From positions 39,137 through 103,136 of the forward strand of contig NZ_JAODNK010000144.1 in the NCBI RefSeq assembly GCF_025465275.1: a DNA stretch of 64,000 bases. Reading direction: 5' to 3'. The stretch's first letter is position 1, and each line of letters begins with the position of its first letter. Under the pieces are notes generated by a model. The model had not been told where the DNA came from. It was given only the letters and a program-made list of their open reading frames with translations, and ran no database searches. The position numbers and the translations under genes are program-made. The stretch is from Nocardia sp. (GTDB lineage: Bacteria > Actinomycetota > Actinomycetes > Mycobacteriales > Mycobacteriaceae). Positions 42,911 through 51,861 of this stretch are shown here, in pieces.

Positions 42911-43795
42911 ATGGTGGCGTTGGCATTGGATATCGGCGCGACGAAATTCGCTGCGGGACTTATTGATTCGCAGGGCGGCGTGCCGTCGCCCGAGCGTATC
43001 CAGGTCCCGGCAGCCGAGGTCTGGCCTGCCTGCCGCGACCTGCTGTTGCGGGTTGCCGGAACCGAGCGGGTGACCGCGGTCGGTATCGGCGCGGCGGGAC
43101 CGGTGGATGTGCGCTCCGGTTCGACCGGTCCGCTCAATATTCCGGAGTGGGCGAGCGGCTTCGGCATTGTGGCAGCGGTCCGGGAGTTGTTCCCGGAGGC
43201 CACCATTCGCCTCGCCCTCGACGGCGTCTGCCTGGCCCTGGCCGAACAGCGCTGGGGTGCGGCTAGCGACGTCCCGGATGTGCTCGCGCTGACGGTGTCC
43301 TCGGGTATCGGCGGCGGCATCATCTCCGATGGCCGAGTCATCATGGGGCGCACCGGAAATGCCGGTCATCTCGGCCACATCGTGGTCCCCGGCAATGCCG
43401 AACCCTGCGCCTGCGGTGGATTCGGCTGCGTGGAGGCGGTGGCCAGCGGGAAGTCCTCCGTGCGCTGGGCCCGCCGGCAGGGGTGGACCGGCACCACCGG
43501 CATCGAATTGTCGGAATCCGCCCGTGCCGGTGACGGTCTCGCTCGCGCCGCACTGGAGCGTGCGGGTACGGCGCTGGGCACCGCCATCGCTTCCGCGGCC
43601 GCGCTGCTGGATACCGATCTGGTGGTTGTCGGCGGCGGCTTCGCGCAATCGGGCGACCTGCTGTGGCGGCCCCTGCTCGACGCGGCGGCGGCGCACGCCC
43701 GCCTCGTTTTCGTGCGTGAACTCCGGGTGGTCCCCTCCGAACTCACCGATCAGGCGACCCTCGCCGGCGCCGCCCTGCTCGCACTCCGGCCCTGA
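42911..43795 (+). CDS. ROK family sugar kinase-like protein
   Basis: This 294-residue ROK-family protein has the phosphate loop LDIGATKFAAGLID. The zinc signature has a histidine in NAGHLGHIVV, followed by CACGGFGC with three cysteines. No N-terminal helix-turn-helix is present, so it is a kinase-type ROK protein, unlike the ROK regulator I recall upstream of mshA in M. tuberculosis (Rv0485). AAGGAG lies at 42895-42900. The sugar substrate is unknown. Confidence 0.83.
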   Translation: MVALALDIGATKFAAGLIDSQGGVPSPERIQVPAAEVWPACRDLLLRVAGTERVTAVGIGAAGPVDVRSGSTGPLNIPEWASGFGIVAAVRELFPEATIRLALDGVCLALAEQRWGAASDVPDVLALTVSSGIGGGIISDGRVIMGRTGNAGHLGHIVVPGNAEPCACGGFGCVEAVASGKSSVRWARRQGWTGTTGIELSESARAGDGLARAALERAGTALGTAIASAAALLDTDLVVVGGGFAQSGDLLWRPLLDAAAAHARLVFVRELRVVPSELTDQATLAGAALLALRP

Positions 43796-43856
43796 ATTCG
43801 CGTGTCGGGAAAATAGGTTCGGTGTGTCGCGCGACGCTGCCACTACGGTGGCGGAC

Positions 43857-44036
43857 GTGGGGTCAATCGAATTCGAGCCGGGTGACGTCGTCTACGTTCC
43901 GGAGGGACCGTTCAGGGGCGTCTGCGCCGTGGTGCAGGAAGTCGACTCCGCCCGCTCCGAACTACGTGTCGAAGTATCCGTCGGCGAACAGCGGCACGGA
44001 CTGACCATGACATTCGACGAGGTGGAGTGGGCCTGA
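43857..44036 (+). CDS. KOW-like mini-protein (59 aa)
   Basis: This 59-residue protein consists almost only of a segment FEPGDVVYVPEGPFRGVCAVVQEVD followed by a beta-strand pattern, reminiscent of the KOW domain at the C terminus of NusG. GTG 43857 is 7 nt after TACGGT (43844-43849), pointing to a leaderless mRNA; an in-frame GTG at 43824 is an alternative. It lies between the ROK gene and gpm1. Assignment rests on the GDxVxVxxGPFxGxxxxV pattern only. Confidence 0.6.
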   Translation: MGSIEFEPGDVVYVPEGPFRGVCAVVQEVDSARSELRVEVSVGEQRHGLTMTFDEVEWA

Positions 44037-44091
44037 CCGGGCCCGCAGGGCCGGAGCCGACGGCGAACCGGCGCGTGGAAAGATGACCCCC

Positions 44092-44829
44092 ATGACGTAC
44101 ACCCTCGTGCTGCTGCGCCACGGCGAGAGCGAATGGAATGCCCTCAACCTGTTCACCGGCTGGGTGGATGTCCGGCTCACGGACAAGGGTGTCGCCGAAG
44201 GCAAGCGTGCCGGTGAATTGCTGGCCGAGGCCGGGATTCTCCCGGATATTGTTTACACCTCGCTGCTGCGGCGTGCGATCAGCACCGCGAACAATGCGCT
44301 GGATGCCTGTGACCGCCATTGGATTCCGGTGGTCCGGGATTGGCGGCTCAACGAGCGGCACTACGGTGCGCTGCAGGGCAAGGACAAGGCCCAGACCAAG
44401 GCCGAGTACGGCGACGAGCAGTTCATGCTGTGGCGCCGCAGCTACGACACCCCGCCGCCGCCCATCGAGACGGGCAGCGAATACAGCCAGGACGGCGACC
44501 CGCGCTATGCCGGTATCGACGTGCCGTTGACGGAATGCCTCAAGGATGTCGTCGCTCGCATGGTGCCGTACTGGGAGGACACCATCGCTCAGGACGTGCG
44601 CGGCGGCAAGACGGTTCTGGTTGCGGCGCATGGTAATTCGCTGCGCGCGCTGGTGAAGCACCTGGAAGGCATCTCGGACGAGGACATCGCCGGGCTGAAC
44701 ATTCCCACCGGTATTCCGCTCAAGTACGAGCTGGACGAGAACCTGTTGCCGCTCGGCCCGGGCGTCTACCTGGACCCGGAGGCGGCGGCCGCGGGCGCTG
44801 CCGCGGTGGCGAATCAGGGCGCCAAGTAA
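44092..44829 (+). CDS. gpm1: 2,3-bisphosphoglycerate-dependent phosphoglycerate mutase
   Basis: This 245-residue enzyme interconverts 3- and 2-phosphoglycerate in glycolysis. The phospho-histidine is in LLRHGESEWN (His10), with the second histidine in AAHGNSLRAL. The ERHYGALQG block is also typical. ATG 44092 sits 9 nt after GGAAAG; an in-frame ATG at 44083 would be too close. It corresponds to Rv0489, but here senX3 is separated from it by 4.9 kb of inserted genes. Confidence 0.93.
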   Translation: MTYTLVLLRHGESEWNALNLFTGWVDVRLTDKGVAEGKRAGELLAEAGILPDIVYTSLLRRAISTANNALDACDRHWIPVVRDWRLNERHYGALQGKDKAQTKAEYGDEQFMLWRRSYDTPPPPIETGSEYSQDGDPRYAGIDVPLTECLKDVVARMVPYWEDTIAQDVRGGKTVLVAAHGNSLRALVKHLEGISDEDIAGLNIPTGIPLKYELDENLLPLGPGVYLDPEAAAAGAAAVANQGAK

Positions 44830-44852
44830 GCCTGGAAACCCGCAATGCGCGC

Positions 44853-44892
44853 AACGCGCTGTAGCCGAATTACTCGGCTACGGCGCGTTTTT
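44853..44892 (+). terminator. Intrinsic terminator after gpm1
   Basis: Stem ACGCGC/GCGCGT and GTAGCCGA/TCGGCTAC (44854-44868 with 44874-44888), with a single opposed T/G, ends in TTTTT. Confidence 0.9.
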
Positions 44893-45082
44893 CATTTAAC
44901 GTATTCGAGTCGACTGTGATTCACCTCTCATTACGGGACCGTAGGGTATTCCACGCCAATGCATTTCGAATTTGCCGAAGCTTTGCCCATTAAAAGCGGT
45001 AACTGTAACCGGTGTTTGCAACTTACTTCCGAGTAGATATGCTCTGGGCGTTCGACCAAATGCGAGAGGTAGATCACGTTCG

Positions 45083-47134
45083 ATGAAGCACGCGCTACGG
45101 GCCACAATTGTCGCAACTGCGGCCGCTCTGCTCCTTCCGATGACCGCTATGGCCGCCGACGCCGCCCCGAGTTCGGCCGGCCCCGACGGCGGTGCGGCCG
45201 GTACGGCATGGACCGCTACCGAGGACGGGCAGCAGCAATACCCCAACGTCTTCGTCGAATGGGACGTGCCGATCACCATGAGTGACGGCACCGTGCTGAA
45301 GGGCAACGTCTATCACCCGGCGGATGCCGCCGGCCGCCCGATCGACACCCCGACGCCGACCGTGCTGAACATGACGCCGTACACCAAATTGGTGTCCAAC
45401 GTCGCCGACAGCGCCTTCGCCATTCCGGGACTGGGCGATGCGCTGCTCAACGTATTCCGCAATATCCACCTCGACGGCACCCCGATCTCCGGCTTCGGTG
45501 AACTGCTGAATGCTGCCGGCAATGGCGAACTCCGCAATTTCAGCGTCGACCGCCAGCTCATCAAGTCCGGCTACACGCAGGTCGTCGTTGACGTGCGCGG
45601 CACCGGTTTCTCGCAGGGCGAGTGGGACATTCTGCGCCAGCGCGAGCAGCAGGACACCGTCGAGACCATCGACTGGGCGTCCAAGCAGAACTGGTCCAAC
45701 GGCCGCATCGGAATGAGCGGCCTCTCGTACTCGGCCATCAACCAGGTGCAGGCCGCCGAGAAGCACCCGCCCGCCCTGAAGGCCATCTTCCCGATCGTTC
45801 CGGGCAATGACCTCGTCGACGATGTGCTCGCACCCGGCGGCGGCTTCGGCTTCAACTTCATTCCGCTGTGGCTCAGCGCCGTCAACGGACTCAAGTGGGT
45901 GCCGGACCTGGCCTCGATTGCCCAGGGCAAGTTCGACTTCCAGTGGCTGAAGGATCGCCAAGCCGACCCGTTCGGCTACCTGGATGTGCTGATGTCCGCG
46001 TACACCAGCCCGAATATCGAGAGCCTCGACCCGCGGGTCAAGTCGATGCTCAACGATATGTCCGCCGATCGTGCGGGCTGGATCGGCGATCCCAGCCAGA
46101 TCACCATCCCGACGTTCGTCACCGGCGGCTGGCACGACCTGTTCACCTACTCGGAATCCAAGATCTACAACGCGATTTCGGTGCCCCCCGGGCAGAAGCA
46201 GCTGCTGATGGGCAATACCTATCACGTCACCTCCGGCTCCGAGGCCGGCTTCCCCGGCCTGCCGCCGCGCCTGGACGTGCTGCAGCGCGCCTGGTTCGAC
46301 AAGTGGCTCAAGGGAATCGACAACGGGATCGACACCTACGGTCCGGTGACCCTGCGGCAGCAGGGCGGCGGCTGGATCACCCAGAACGGTTTCGGTGAAT
46401 CCGCCCCCGCCGAGGAGGCGTCCCGCTACCAGCGCATGTACCTGTCGTCGCAGCGCAGCGGCACCGCCAACAGCCGGTACGACGGCTCGCTGACCAGCGC
46501 CGCCAACGGCGACAACGACCGCCTCAGCGTGTCGATGGGCCTGACCACCCTGTGCTCCAACGATGCCGCGCAGGGCAGCGCCGGTGTGCTGTCCCTCATC
46601 GACGGTTGCGCCAGGGACTCCCGAATCGCGGAGACCAACGGACTGACCTTCACCAGCGCTCCGGTCGCCGAGGCCACCACCGTCTCCGGTCCGGTTGCGG
46701 TGCACCTCAATACCGTTCAGGACGCGGCCGACGGGTACTGGACCGTCACCGTCAACGATGTCGCGCCCGACGGGCAGTCCACCGTGCTGAGCTCGGGGCA
46801 GATCATGGCCTCGATGCGCCAGATCGACGACGCCAACAGTGCGCGCTCGGCCAATGGCGACTACACCGACCCACGTGCCTTCACCTCGCTCGACAAGCGC
46901 GAGCCGACGGTGCCGGGCGAGGCGACCACCCTCGATATCGCACTGCCGGGCACCGAGGGCATCCTCCAGCCCGGTCACCGGTTGCGAGTGGACGTGTTCG
47001 CGGGCAATTTCCCCAAGGGCCTGCCGATTCTGCCGATGCTCCTCGATACCGGTTTCAAGCCGCAGCATGTGCAGCTGGATCCGGATCGTCCGAGCTTCGT
47101 CAATATCCCGGTTCGCGGTAACACCGGCTGGTGA
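45083..47134 (+). CDS. Secreted CocE/NonD-type hydrolase, paralogue 1
   Basis: This 683-residue secreted hydrolase of the X-Pro dipeptidyl-peptidase/CocE superfamily hydrolyses esters or amides outside the cell. A signal peptide (MKHALRATIVATAAALLLP.., cleavage near AMAADA) leads into the alpha/beta hydrolase core with GMSGLSYSAINQ (nucleophile Ser). An acidic residue in GGWHDLF and a histidine in GNTYHVTSG complete the likely triad. The C-terminal jelly-roll domain includes LQPGHRLRVDVFAGNFP. The next gene is a close paralogue in tandem. Confidence 0.87.
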   Translation: MKHALRATIVATAAALLLPMTAMAADAAPSSAGPDGGAAGTAWTATEDGQQQYPNVFVEWDVPITMSDGTVLKGNVYHPADAAGRPIDTPTPTVLNMTPYTKLVSNVADSAFAIPGLGDALLNVFRNIHLDGTPISGFGELLNAAGNGELRNFSVDRQLIKSGYTQVVVDVRGTGFSQGEWDILRQREQQDTVETIDWASKQNWSNGRIGMSGLSYSAINQVQAAEKHPPALKAIFPIVPGNDLVDDVLAPGGGFGFNFIPLWLSAVNGLKWVPDLASIAQGKFDFQWLKDRQADPFGYLDVLMSAYTSPNIESLDPRVKSMLNDMSADRAGWIGDPSQITIPTFVTGGWHDLFTYSESKIYNAISVPPGQKQLLMGNTYHVTSGSEAGFPGLPPRLDVLQRAWFDKWLKGIDNGIDTYGPVTLRQQGGGWITQNGFGESAPAEEASRYQRMYLSSQRSGTANSRYDGSLTSAANGDNDRLSVSMGLTTLCSNDAAQGSAGVLSLIDGCARDSRIAETNGLTFTSAPVAEATTVSGPVAVHLNTVQDAADGYWTVTVNDVAPDGQSTVLSSGQIMASMRQIDDANSARSANGDYTDPRAFTSLDKREPTVPGEATTLDIALPGTEGILQPGHRLRVDVFAGNFPKGLPILPMLLDTGFKPQHVQLDPDRPSFVNIPVRGNTGW

Positions 47135-47157
47135 TTCCGCCCCACCGGGCCTGAGCG

Positions 47158-47200
47158 CCCCGGATGTGTACAACGGCGTACACCTCCGGGGTTTTCTTTT
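47158..47200 (+). terminator. Intrinsic terminator between the CocE twins
   Basis: CCCCGG (47158-47163) with CCGGGG (47186-47191) and GTGTAC (47166-47171) with GTACAC (47178-47183) form one hairpin, followed by TTTTCTTTT. The two paralogues are therefore separate transcripts. Confidence 0.88.
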
Positions 47201-47299
47201 GTGCACTTTCACGATTCTTCGGGAAAGACTGTCCCGGACAGTTGTCTTCGCATTAGCTTGGGGCGAGTTTCCCTGTGGGTGGAGAGTGGTTGGGGCACT

Positions 47300-49330
47300 A
47301 TGCGATTCCTGGTCAAGACGGTCGTCGCGATGACCGCTGTCATTGCGGCAGCGCAGTTCCTGGCACCGGCGGCGACCGCCGATCCGGTCGGCCCGAACGG
47401 TGGCGCGAGCGGTGCGGAATGGGCTGCGGCGGAGGACGGTCCACAGCTTTATCCCAATGTGTATATCGACTGGGACGTGCCCATCACGATGAGTGACGGC
47501 ACCGTGCTGAAGGCGAATGTCTATCACCCCGCCGATGCCGCCGGCCAACCCGTCACCGACCCGACGCCGAGCATCCTGAACTTCACGCCCTATACGAAAC
47601 TCGGCTCGATGATTGCCGATTCGGCGCTGTCGGTCCCCGGACTGTCCGATCTGCTCGTGCAGATGTTCCGCAATATCGATCTCTCCGGCACCCCGTTCTC
47701 GGGGATCACCGATCTCACCAAATCGCTCGGCGGCGGATTGCTGCGCAATTTCAGTGTCGACCGGCAGCTCATCAAATCCGGATACACGCAGATCGTGGTC
47801 GATGTGCGCGGAACCGGTTTCTCCCAGGGTGATTGGAATCTGCTGGGGGAGCGGGAACAGCAGGACACGGTGGAGACCATCGACTGGGCATCGAAGCAGC
47901 CCTGGTCCACCGGCGATATCGGAATGAGCGGCATTTCCTATTCCGGGCTCAACCAGCTCCAGGTGGCGGCGAAGAAACCGCCCGCGCTGAAGGCCATCTT
48001 CCCGGTTGTGCCCAGCCGCAACCCTTTCCGTGATCTGGTCGCGCCCGGCGGCGCCATCGGCGCGGGCTTCATGCCGCTGTGGCTGGCGGCGATCAACGGC
48101 GGCAAGCTCGTCCCCGACCTGACCGCGCTCCTGCAGGGACGCTTCGATATGAAGTGGCTCGCAGACAGATTGGCCGACCCGTTCTCCTACGTGGACGCGC
48201 TGCTGGAGATATTCACGCAGCCGAATGTCGCCGATTTGAGCCCCAAGGTGCGGTCACTGCTCGACGAGGGCAGCCCGCTGCGGCAGGCATTGGAGACCGA
48301 TCCGTCGCGAATTACCGTGCCCACCTTCATCTCCGGAGGCTGGCACGATGTATTCGTCGCCTCGCAAGCCGATGTCTACCGCCGGATTCCCTTGCCGCCC
48401 GGGCAGAAACAACTGCTCATCGGCGATGGGTACCACATCTCCAACGGCAATGAATCCGGTCGGCCGGGCCTGCCGCCGCGCATGGACGTGCTGCAGCGCG
48501 CGTGGTTCGACAAGTGGCTCAAGGGCATCGACAACGGCATCGATCACTTCGGGCCGATCACCATGAAGCAGCAGGGCGGCGGCTGGATCACCGCCCCGTC
48601 GTTCCCGGAGCCCGGCATGGACTACCAGCGCATGTACCTGTCCGGCGCGGCCAGCGGCACCGGCGGGCACAGCGTGCACGACGGCTCGCTGCGCACCGCG
48701 CCCGACGGGACGGACACGCTCACCGTCGCGCCCGGCCTGACCGGTCTGTGCTCCCGCGATTCCGCGCAGGAGCTCATCGGCATCGTGTCGATCATCGACG
48801 CCTGCGGCAAGGACTCCCGCATCGAGGAATCCAACGGGCTGACCTTCAGCAGCGCGCCGGTCGCCGAGCCGACCACCGTCTCCGGGCCGATCGCCGTGCA
48901 TTTGAACGCCGTGCACGACGGTACCGACGGCTACTGGGTCGCCACCGTCAATGATGTTGCCCCCGATGGCCTTTCGACTACGCTGTCGTCCGGACAGCTG
49001 GTCGCCTCGATGCGCAGCATCGACGAGTCGCGCAGCACTCGCCTCCCGAACGGCGACTACACGAACCCGGTGCCGAACGTCTCCCTCGACACCCGCGAGC
49101 CGGTCGTCCCGGGACAGCCGGTGGCACTCGATATTTCGGTCGCAGGCATCGACGCTGTCCTGCAACCCGGTCATCGCCTGCGCGTGGATGTCTACGCCGG
49201 AAACTTCCCGAAGGGCTTGCCGCCCACCGCGATGATGGTCGACAGCGGCCTGCGCCCCCAGCACCTGCTGCTGGATCCGGCCGAGCCCAGCTTCGTCAAT
49301 ATCCCGGTGCGAGGTAATTCCGGCTGGTGA
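47300..49330 (+). CDS. Secreted CocE/NonD-type hydrolase, paralogue 2
   Basis: This 676-residue paralogue of the preceding gene can be aligned throughout. It has a signal peptide, GMSGISYSGLNQ nucleophile elbow, GGWHDVF, GDGYHISNG and the same ending FVNIPVRGNSGW. ATG 47300 starts the signal peptide, with GGAGAG upstream at 47281-47286; upstream in-frame codons read as non-coding. Its nucleophile motif matches the family consensus (SYSG) better than paralogue 1 (SYSA). Confidence 0.86.
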   Translation: MRFLVKTVVAMTAVIAAAQFLAPAATADPVGPNGGASGAEWAAAEDGPQLYPNVYIDWDVPITMSDGTVLKANVYHPADAAGQPVTDPTPSILNFTPYTKLGSMIADSALSVPGLSDLLVQMFRNIDLSGTPFSGITDLTKSLGGGLLRNFSVDRQLIKSGYTQIVVDVRGTGFSQGDWNLLGEREQQDTVETIDWASKQPWSTGDIGMSGISYSGLNQLQVAAKKPPALKAIFPVVPSRNPFRDLVAPGGAIGAGFMPLWLAAINGGKLVPDLTALLQGRFDMKWLADRLADPFSYVDALLEIFTQPNVADLSPKVRSLLDEGSPLRQALETDPSRITVPTFISGGWHDVFVASQADVYRRIPLPPGQKQLLIGDGYHISNGNESGRPGLPPRMDVLQRAWFDKWLKGIDNGIDHFGPITMKQQGGGWITAPSFPEPGMDYQRMYLSGAASGTGGHSVHDGSLRTAPDGTDTLTVAPGLTGLCSRDSAQELIGIVSIIDACGKDSRIEESNGLTFSSAPVAEPTTVSGPIAVHLNAVHDGTDGYWVATVNDVAPDGLSTTLSSGQLVASMRSIDESRSTRLPNGDYTNPVPNVSLDTREPVVPGQPVALDISVAGIDAVLQPGHRLRVDVYAGNFPKGLPPTAMMVDSGLRPQHLLLDPAEPSFVNIPVRGNSGW

Positions 49331-49335
49331 GTCGT

Positions 49336-49575
49336 ATGCCGCGGCGAGCCGTGGATGTGTTCGGCAATTCCTGGTTGACGGTGATCATCTACACCTGGAG
49401 CGGATGATTGCTGGAACGTCGCCGCTACGCCGAAGCCCCGCCGCGCGTGAAGTACGCGCTCACCGTGGCGGGCATCGACCTGCTGACGCCCATGCTCGCG
49501 CTCGGCGCGTGGGCGGACCGGCACGGTGATTTCGTGCGCGATGCCCCCTACGGTGAGCCGGAGGGGGCATCGCGG
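49336..49575 (+). pseudogene. Remnant of an HxlR family regulator
   Basis: A frame from ATG 49336 reads AVDVFGNSWLTVIIYTWSG and stops at TGA 49405-49407. The same frame continues LLERRRYAEAPPRVKYALTVAGIDLL..ALGAWADRHGDF. These match the N-terminal (A-x-D-V-x-G-x-x-W) and C-terminal (ERRxYxExPPR-x-x-Y-x-LT) landmarks of HxlR winged-helix regulators. The central recognition region of about 30-40 residues is missing and a stop lies at the junction. This reads as an internal deletion plus nonsense mutation. The 3' limit is approximate. Confidence 0.7.
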
Positions 49576-49734
49576 CGATTCGCGGCGTTTGCCGGAAAAC
49601 TGCCAGCGACCAGCCCCGCGCTGTCCGAACATTGCGTAAACGCGAGGCTAACACCCGTGGAAGCCGCTGTGACCTGCGTGAAACTTCCTGTACCCGGGGT
49701 CGGACCCGGCTCGGGCGACCGTACGATTCACAGT

Positions 49735-50982
49735 GTGAGCGTTCCACAGGCCGTGCTGTTGGCAGTCCTGGCGGCCGTCGTTGGACTGGCAGTCGGTGGA
49801 TTGCTCATTCCCTATGTGAATGCCCGGCAGGAACAGCGGCGCGCCGCTACCGACTCGGGCCTGACCATGTCGCAGGTACTCGATCTCATCGTGCTCGCCT
49901 CCGAGAGCGGAATCGCGGTGGTCGATCAGTACCGGGATGTGGTGCTGGTCAATCCGCGGGCCGAGGAGCTGGGCATAGTCCACGATCGGCTGCTCGACGA
50001 GCGCGCCTGGTCCGCGGTGCAGCAGGTGCTCGGCGGTGGCAAGGACATCGAATTCGAGCTCACCGCCAAGATTCCGCTGCCCGGCCGGGCGCGGCTCGCG
50101 GTCCGCGGCGTCGCCCGCCCGCTGTCGCAGGAGAATCCGAACTTCGTGGTGCTCTTCGCCGACGACGATTCCGAGCAGGCCCGCATGGAGGCCACCCGCC
50201 GGGATTTCGTCGCGAACGTCAGCCACGAACTCAAGACCCCCGTCAGTGCCATGAGCCTGTTGGCTGAGGCATTGCTGGAGTCGGCCGACGATCCGGATTC
50301 GGTGCGGCACTTCGGTGAACGCCTGCACGGAGAGGCTCGCCGCATGGGCAAGATGGTGACCGAGCTGATCGCGCTGTCCCGCCTGCAGGGCGCGGAGAAG
50401 CTGCCGGAACTGGAAGCCGTCGATGTGGACAGCGTCGTCACCCAGGCCATCGAGCGCTCCCGGACCGCCGCGGAAGCCGCCGGCATCACGGTGAGCACCG
50501 ACGCCACCAGCGGGCTCGAGGTGATCGGCGATCAGACACTGCTGGTCACCGCGCTGTCGAATCTGGTGGAGAATGCCATCGCATACTCGCCGCGGGGTTC
50601 GCAGGTCTCGGTGAGCCGGGCGCTGCGCGGCGGCCACGTGAATATCGCCGTGACCGACCGTGGCATCGGTATCGGCAAGGAAGACCAGGAACGCGTCTTC
50701 GAACGATTCTTCCGGGCCGACAAGGCGCGCTCGCGCGCCACCGGCGGTACCGGGCTCGGGCTGGCTATCGTCAAGCACGTAGCCGCCAACCACAGCGGTG
50801 AAGTCACCCTGTGGAGCAAGCTGGGCACCGGATCCACATTCACCTTGCGGATCCCGTCCCACCCCGCCGATACCAACGGCATCGACAAGAGGCTTTCCGC
50901 CGGGCTTCCGGCGGCGAAGAAGGAAACCGGCCCGCGCCCCCTCGGGCGGGCCAGAACCAACGGTGTGGAGGCAACCCGATGA
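49735..50982 (+). CDS. senX3: Sensor histidine kinase SenX3
   Basis: This 415-residue membrane sensor kinase controls phosphate-starvation and envelope responses in mycobacteria with RegX3. Two N-terminal hydrophobic stretches (about 3-27) lead to a PAS-like region (about 45-145). The dimerisation helix has phospho-His164 in NVSHELKTP. The ATPase domain has NLVENAIAY, DRGIGIG and GGTGLGLAIVKH. GTG 49735 follows TACGAT by 7 nt, suggesting a leaderless mRNA. The stop overlaps the regX3 ATG. Confidence 0.93.
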   Translation: MSVPQAVLLAVLAAVVGLAVGGLLIPYVNARQEQRRAATDSGLTMSQVLDLIVLASESGIAVVDQYRDVVLVNPRAEELGIVHDRLLDERAWSAVQQVLGGGKDIEFELTAKIPLPGRARLAVRGVARPLSQENPNFVVLFADDDSEQARMEATRRDFVANVSHELKTPVSAMSLLAEALLESADDPDSVRHFGERLHGEARRMGKMVTELIALSRLQGAEKLPELEAVDVDSVVTQAIERSRTAAEAAGITVSTDATSGLEVIGDQTLLVTALSNLVENAIAYSPRGSQVSVSRALRGGHVNIAVTDRGIGIGKEDQERVFERFFRADKARSRATGGTGLGLAIVKHVAANHSGEVTLWSKLGTGSTFTLRIPSHPADTNGIDKRLSAGLPAAKKETGPRPLGRARTNGVEATR

Positions 50983-51668
50983 CGAGTGTGCTGATCGTCG
51001 AGGACGAGGAGTCGCTGGCCGATCCGCTCGCATTCCTCCTGCGCAAGGAGGGGTTCGAGGTCACCGTGGTGGGCGACGGACCTTCGGCCTTGGCAGAGTA
51101 CGACCGGTCGGGCGCGGACATCGTCCTCCTCGACCTGATGCTGCCCGGCATGAGCGGCACCGACGTGTGCAAGCAGCTCCGTGCCCGCGGCAGTGTTCCG
51201 GTCATCATGGTGACCGCTCGCGACAGCGAGATCGACAAGGTGGTCGGCCTGGAACTGGGCGCCGACGACTACGTCACCAAGCCCTACTCCTCCCGTGAGC
51301 TGATCGCCCGCATCCGCGCCGTGCTGCGCCGCGGCGTCGGCGACGAGGCCGACAGCGGCAGCGAGACCAGCGTCCTGGAGGCGGGCCCGGTCCGCATGGA
51401 CGTGGACCGCCACACCGTGCAGGTGAACGGCAAGCCGGTCACCTTGCCGCTCAAGGAGTTCGACCTCCTCGAGTACCTGCTCCGCAACTCCGGTCGTGTC
51501 CTCACCCGGGGCCAGCTCATCGACCGCGTCTGGGGCGCCGACTACGTCGGCGACACCAAAACCCTCGACGTCCACGTCAAGCGCCTGCGCTCCAAGATCG
51601 AAGGCGACCCGGCCAAGCCGGAACACCTAGTGACGGTACGAGGCCTCGGCTACAAGCTCGAAGCTTGA
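50979..51668 (+). CDS. regX3: Response regulator RegX3
   Basis: This 229-residue OmpR/PhoB-type response regulator has a receiver domain with phospho-acceptor Asp52 (LLDLMLPG), Thr in VTARD and Lys in VTKPYSSREL. A winged-helix DNA-binding domain follows (LKEFDLLEYLLRNSGRVLTR..VHVKRLRSKIE). The ATG overlaps the senX3 stop (ATGA), so the pair is translationally coupled. No spacer repeat lies between the two genes. Confidence 0.94.
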   Translation: MTSVLIVEDEESLADPLAFLLRKEGFEVTVVGDGPSALAEYDRSGADIVLLDLMLPGMSGTDVCKQLRARGSVPVIMVTARDSEIDKVVGLELGADDYVTKPYSSRELIARIRAVLRRGVGDEADSGSETSVLEAGPVRMDVDRHTVQVNGKPVTLPLKEFDLLEYLLRNSGRVLTRGQLIDRVWGADYVGDTKTLDVHVKRLRSKIEGDPAKPEHLVTVRGLGYKLEA

Positions 51669-51687
51669 GTTAAGACGTACGAAGAAA

Positions 51688-51724
51688 ACGCGCCCGCCTC
51701 GATTCCGAGGCGGGCGCGTCTTTT
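51688..51724 (+). terminator. Intrinsic terminator after regX3
   Basis: A 14-bp perfect stem (51688-51701 with 51706-51719) with ATTC loop is followed by C-TTTT. Repeat copy 5 begins 10 nt later. Confidence 0.92.
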
Positions 51725-51733
51725 ACGTAGCGA

Positions 51734-51861
51734 GACAACTGATTTCGTGAGTCGAGGGTAACTCCGGGGGTACGCCCGAAATAGGTTCCCCACCTAACCG
51801 CTTGCACGCGTGCAGAAGTCCGAACGGCTCTCAGCCGTGCGCCAAAGTTCCGGGGAGGCGG
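51734..51861 (+). repeat. 128-bp structured element, copy 5 (abuts stop of a secreted-protein gene)
   Basis: This 128-bp copy runs from GACAACTGATTTCG to GGGGAGGCGG. The apical hairpin ACGGCT-ctc-AGCCGT is perfect, as in copy 2. It ends exactly at the base before the stop codon (51862-51864) of the minus-strand gene. Confidence 0.9.

Noticed and set aside
45095..47548. An 817-codon open frame antisense to the two CocE-type genes
   Set aside because: High GC content keeps antisense frames open. It has no recognisable domain, overlaps two well-supported secreted hydrolases and crosses the terminator at 47158.
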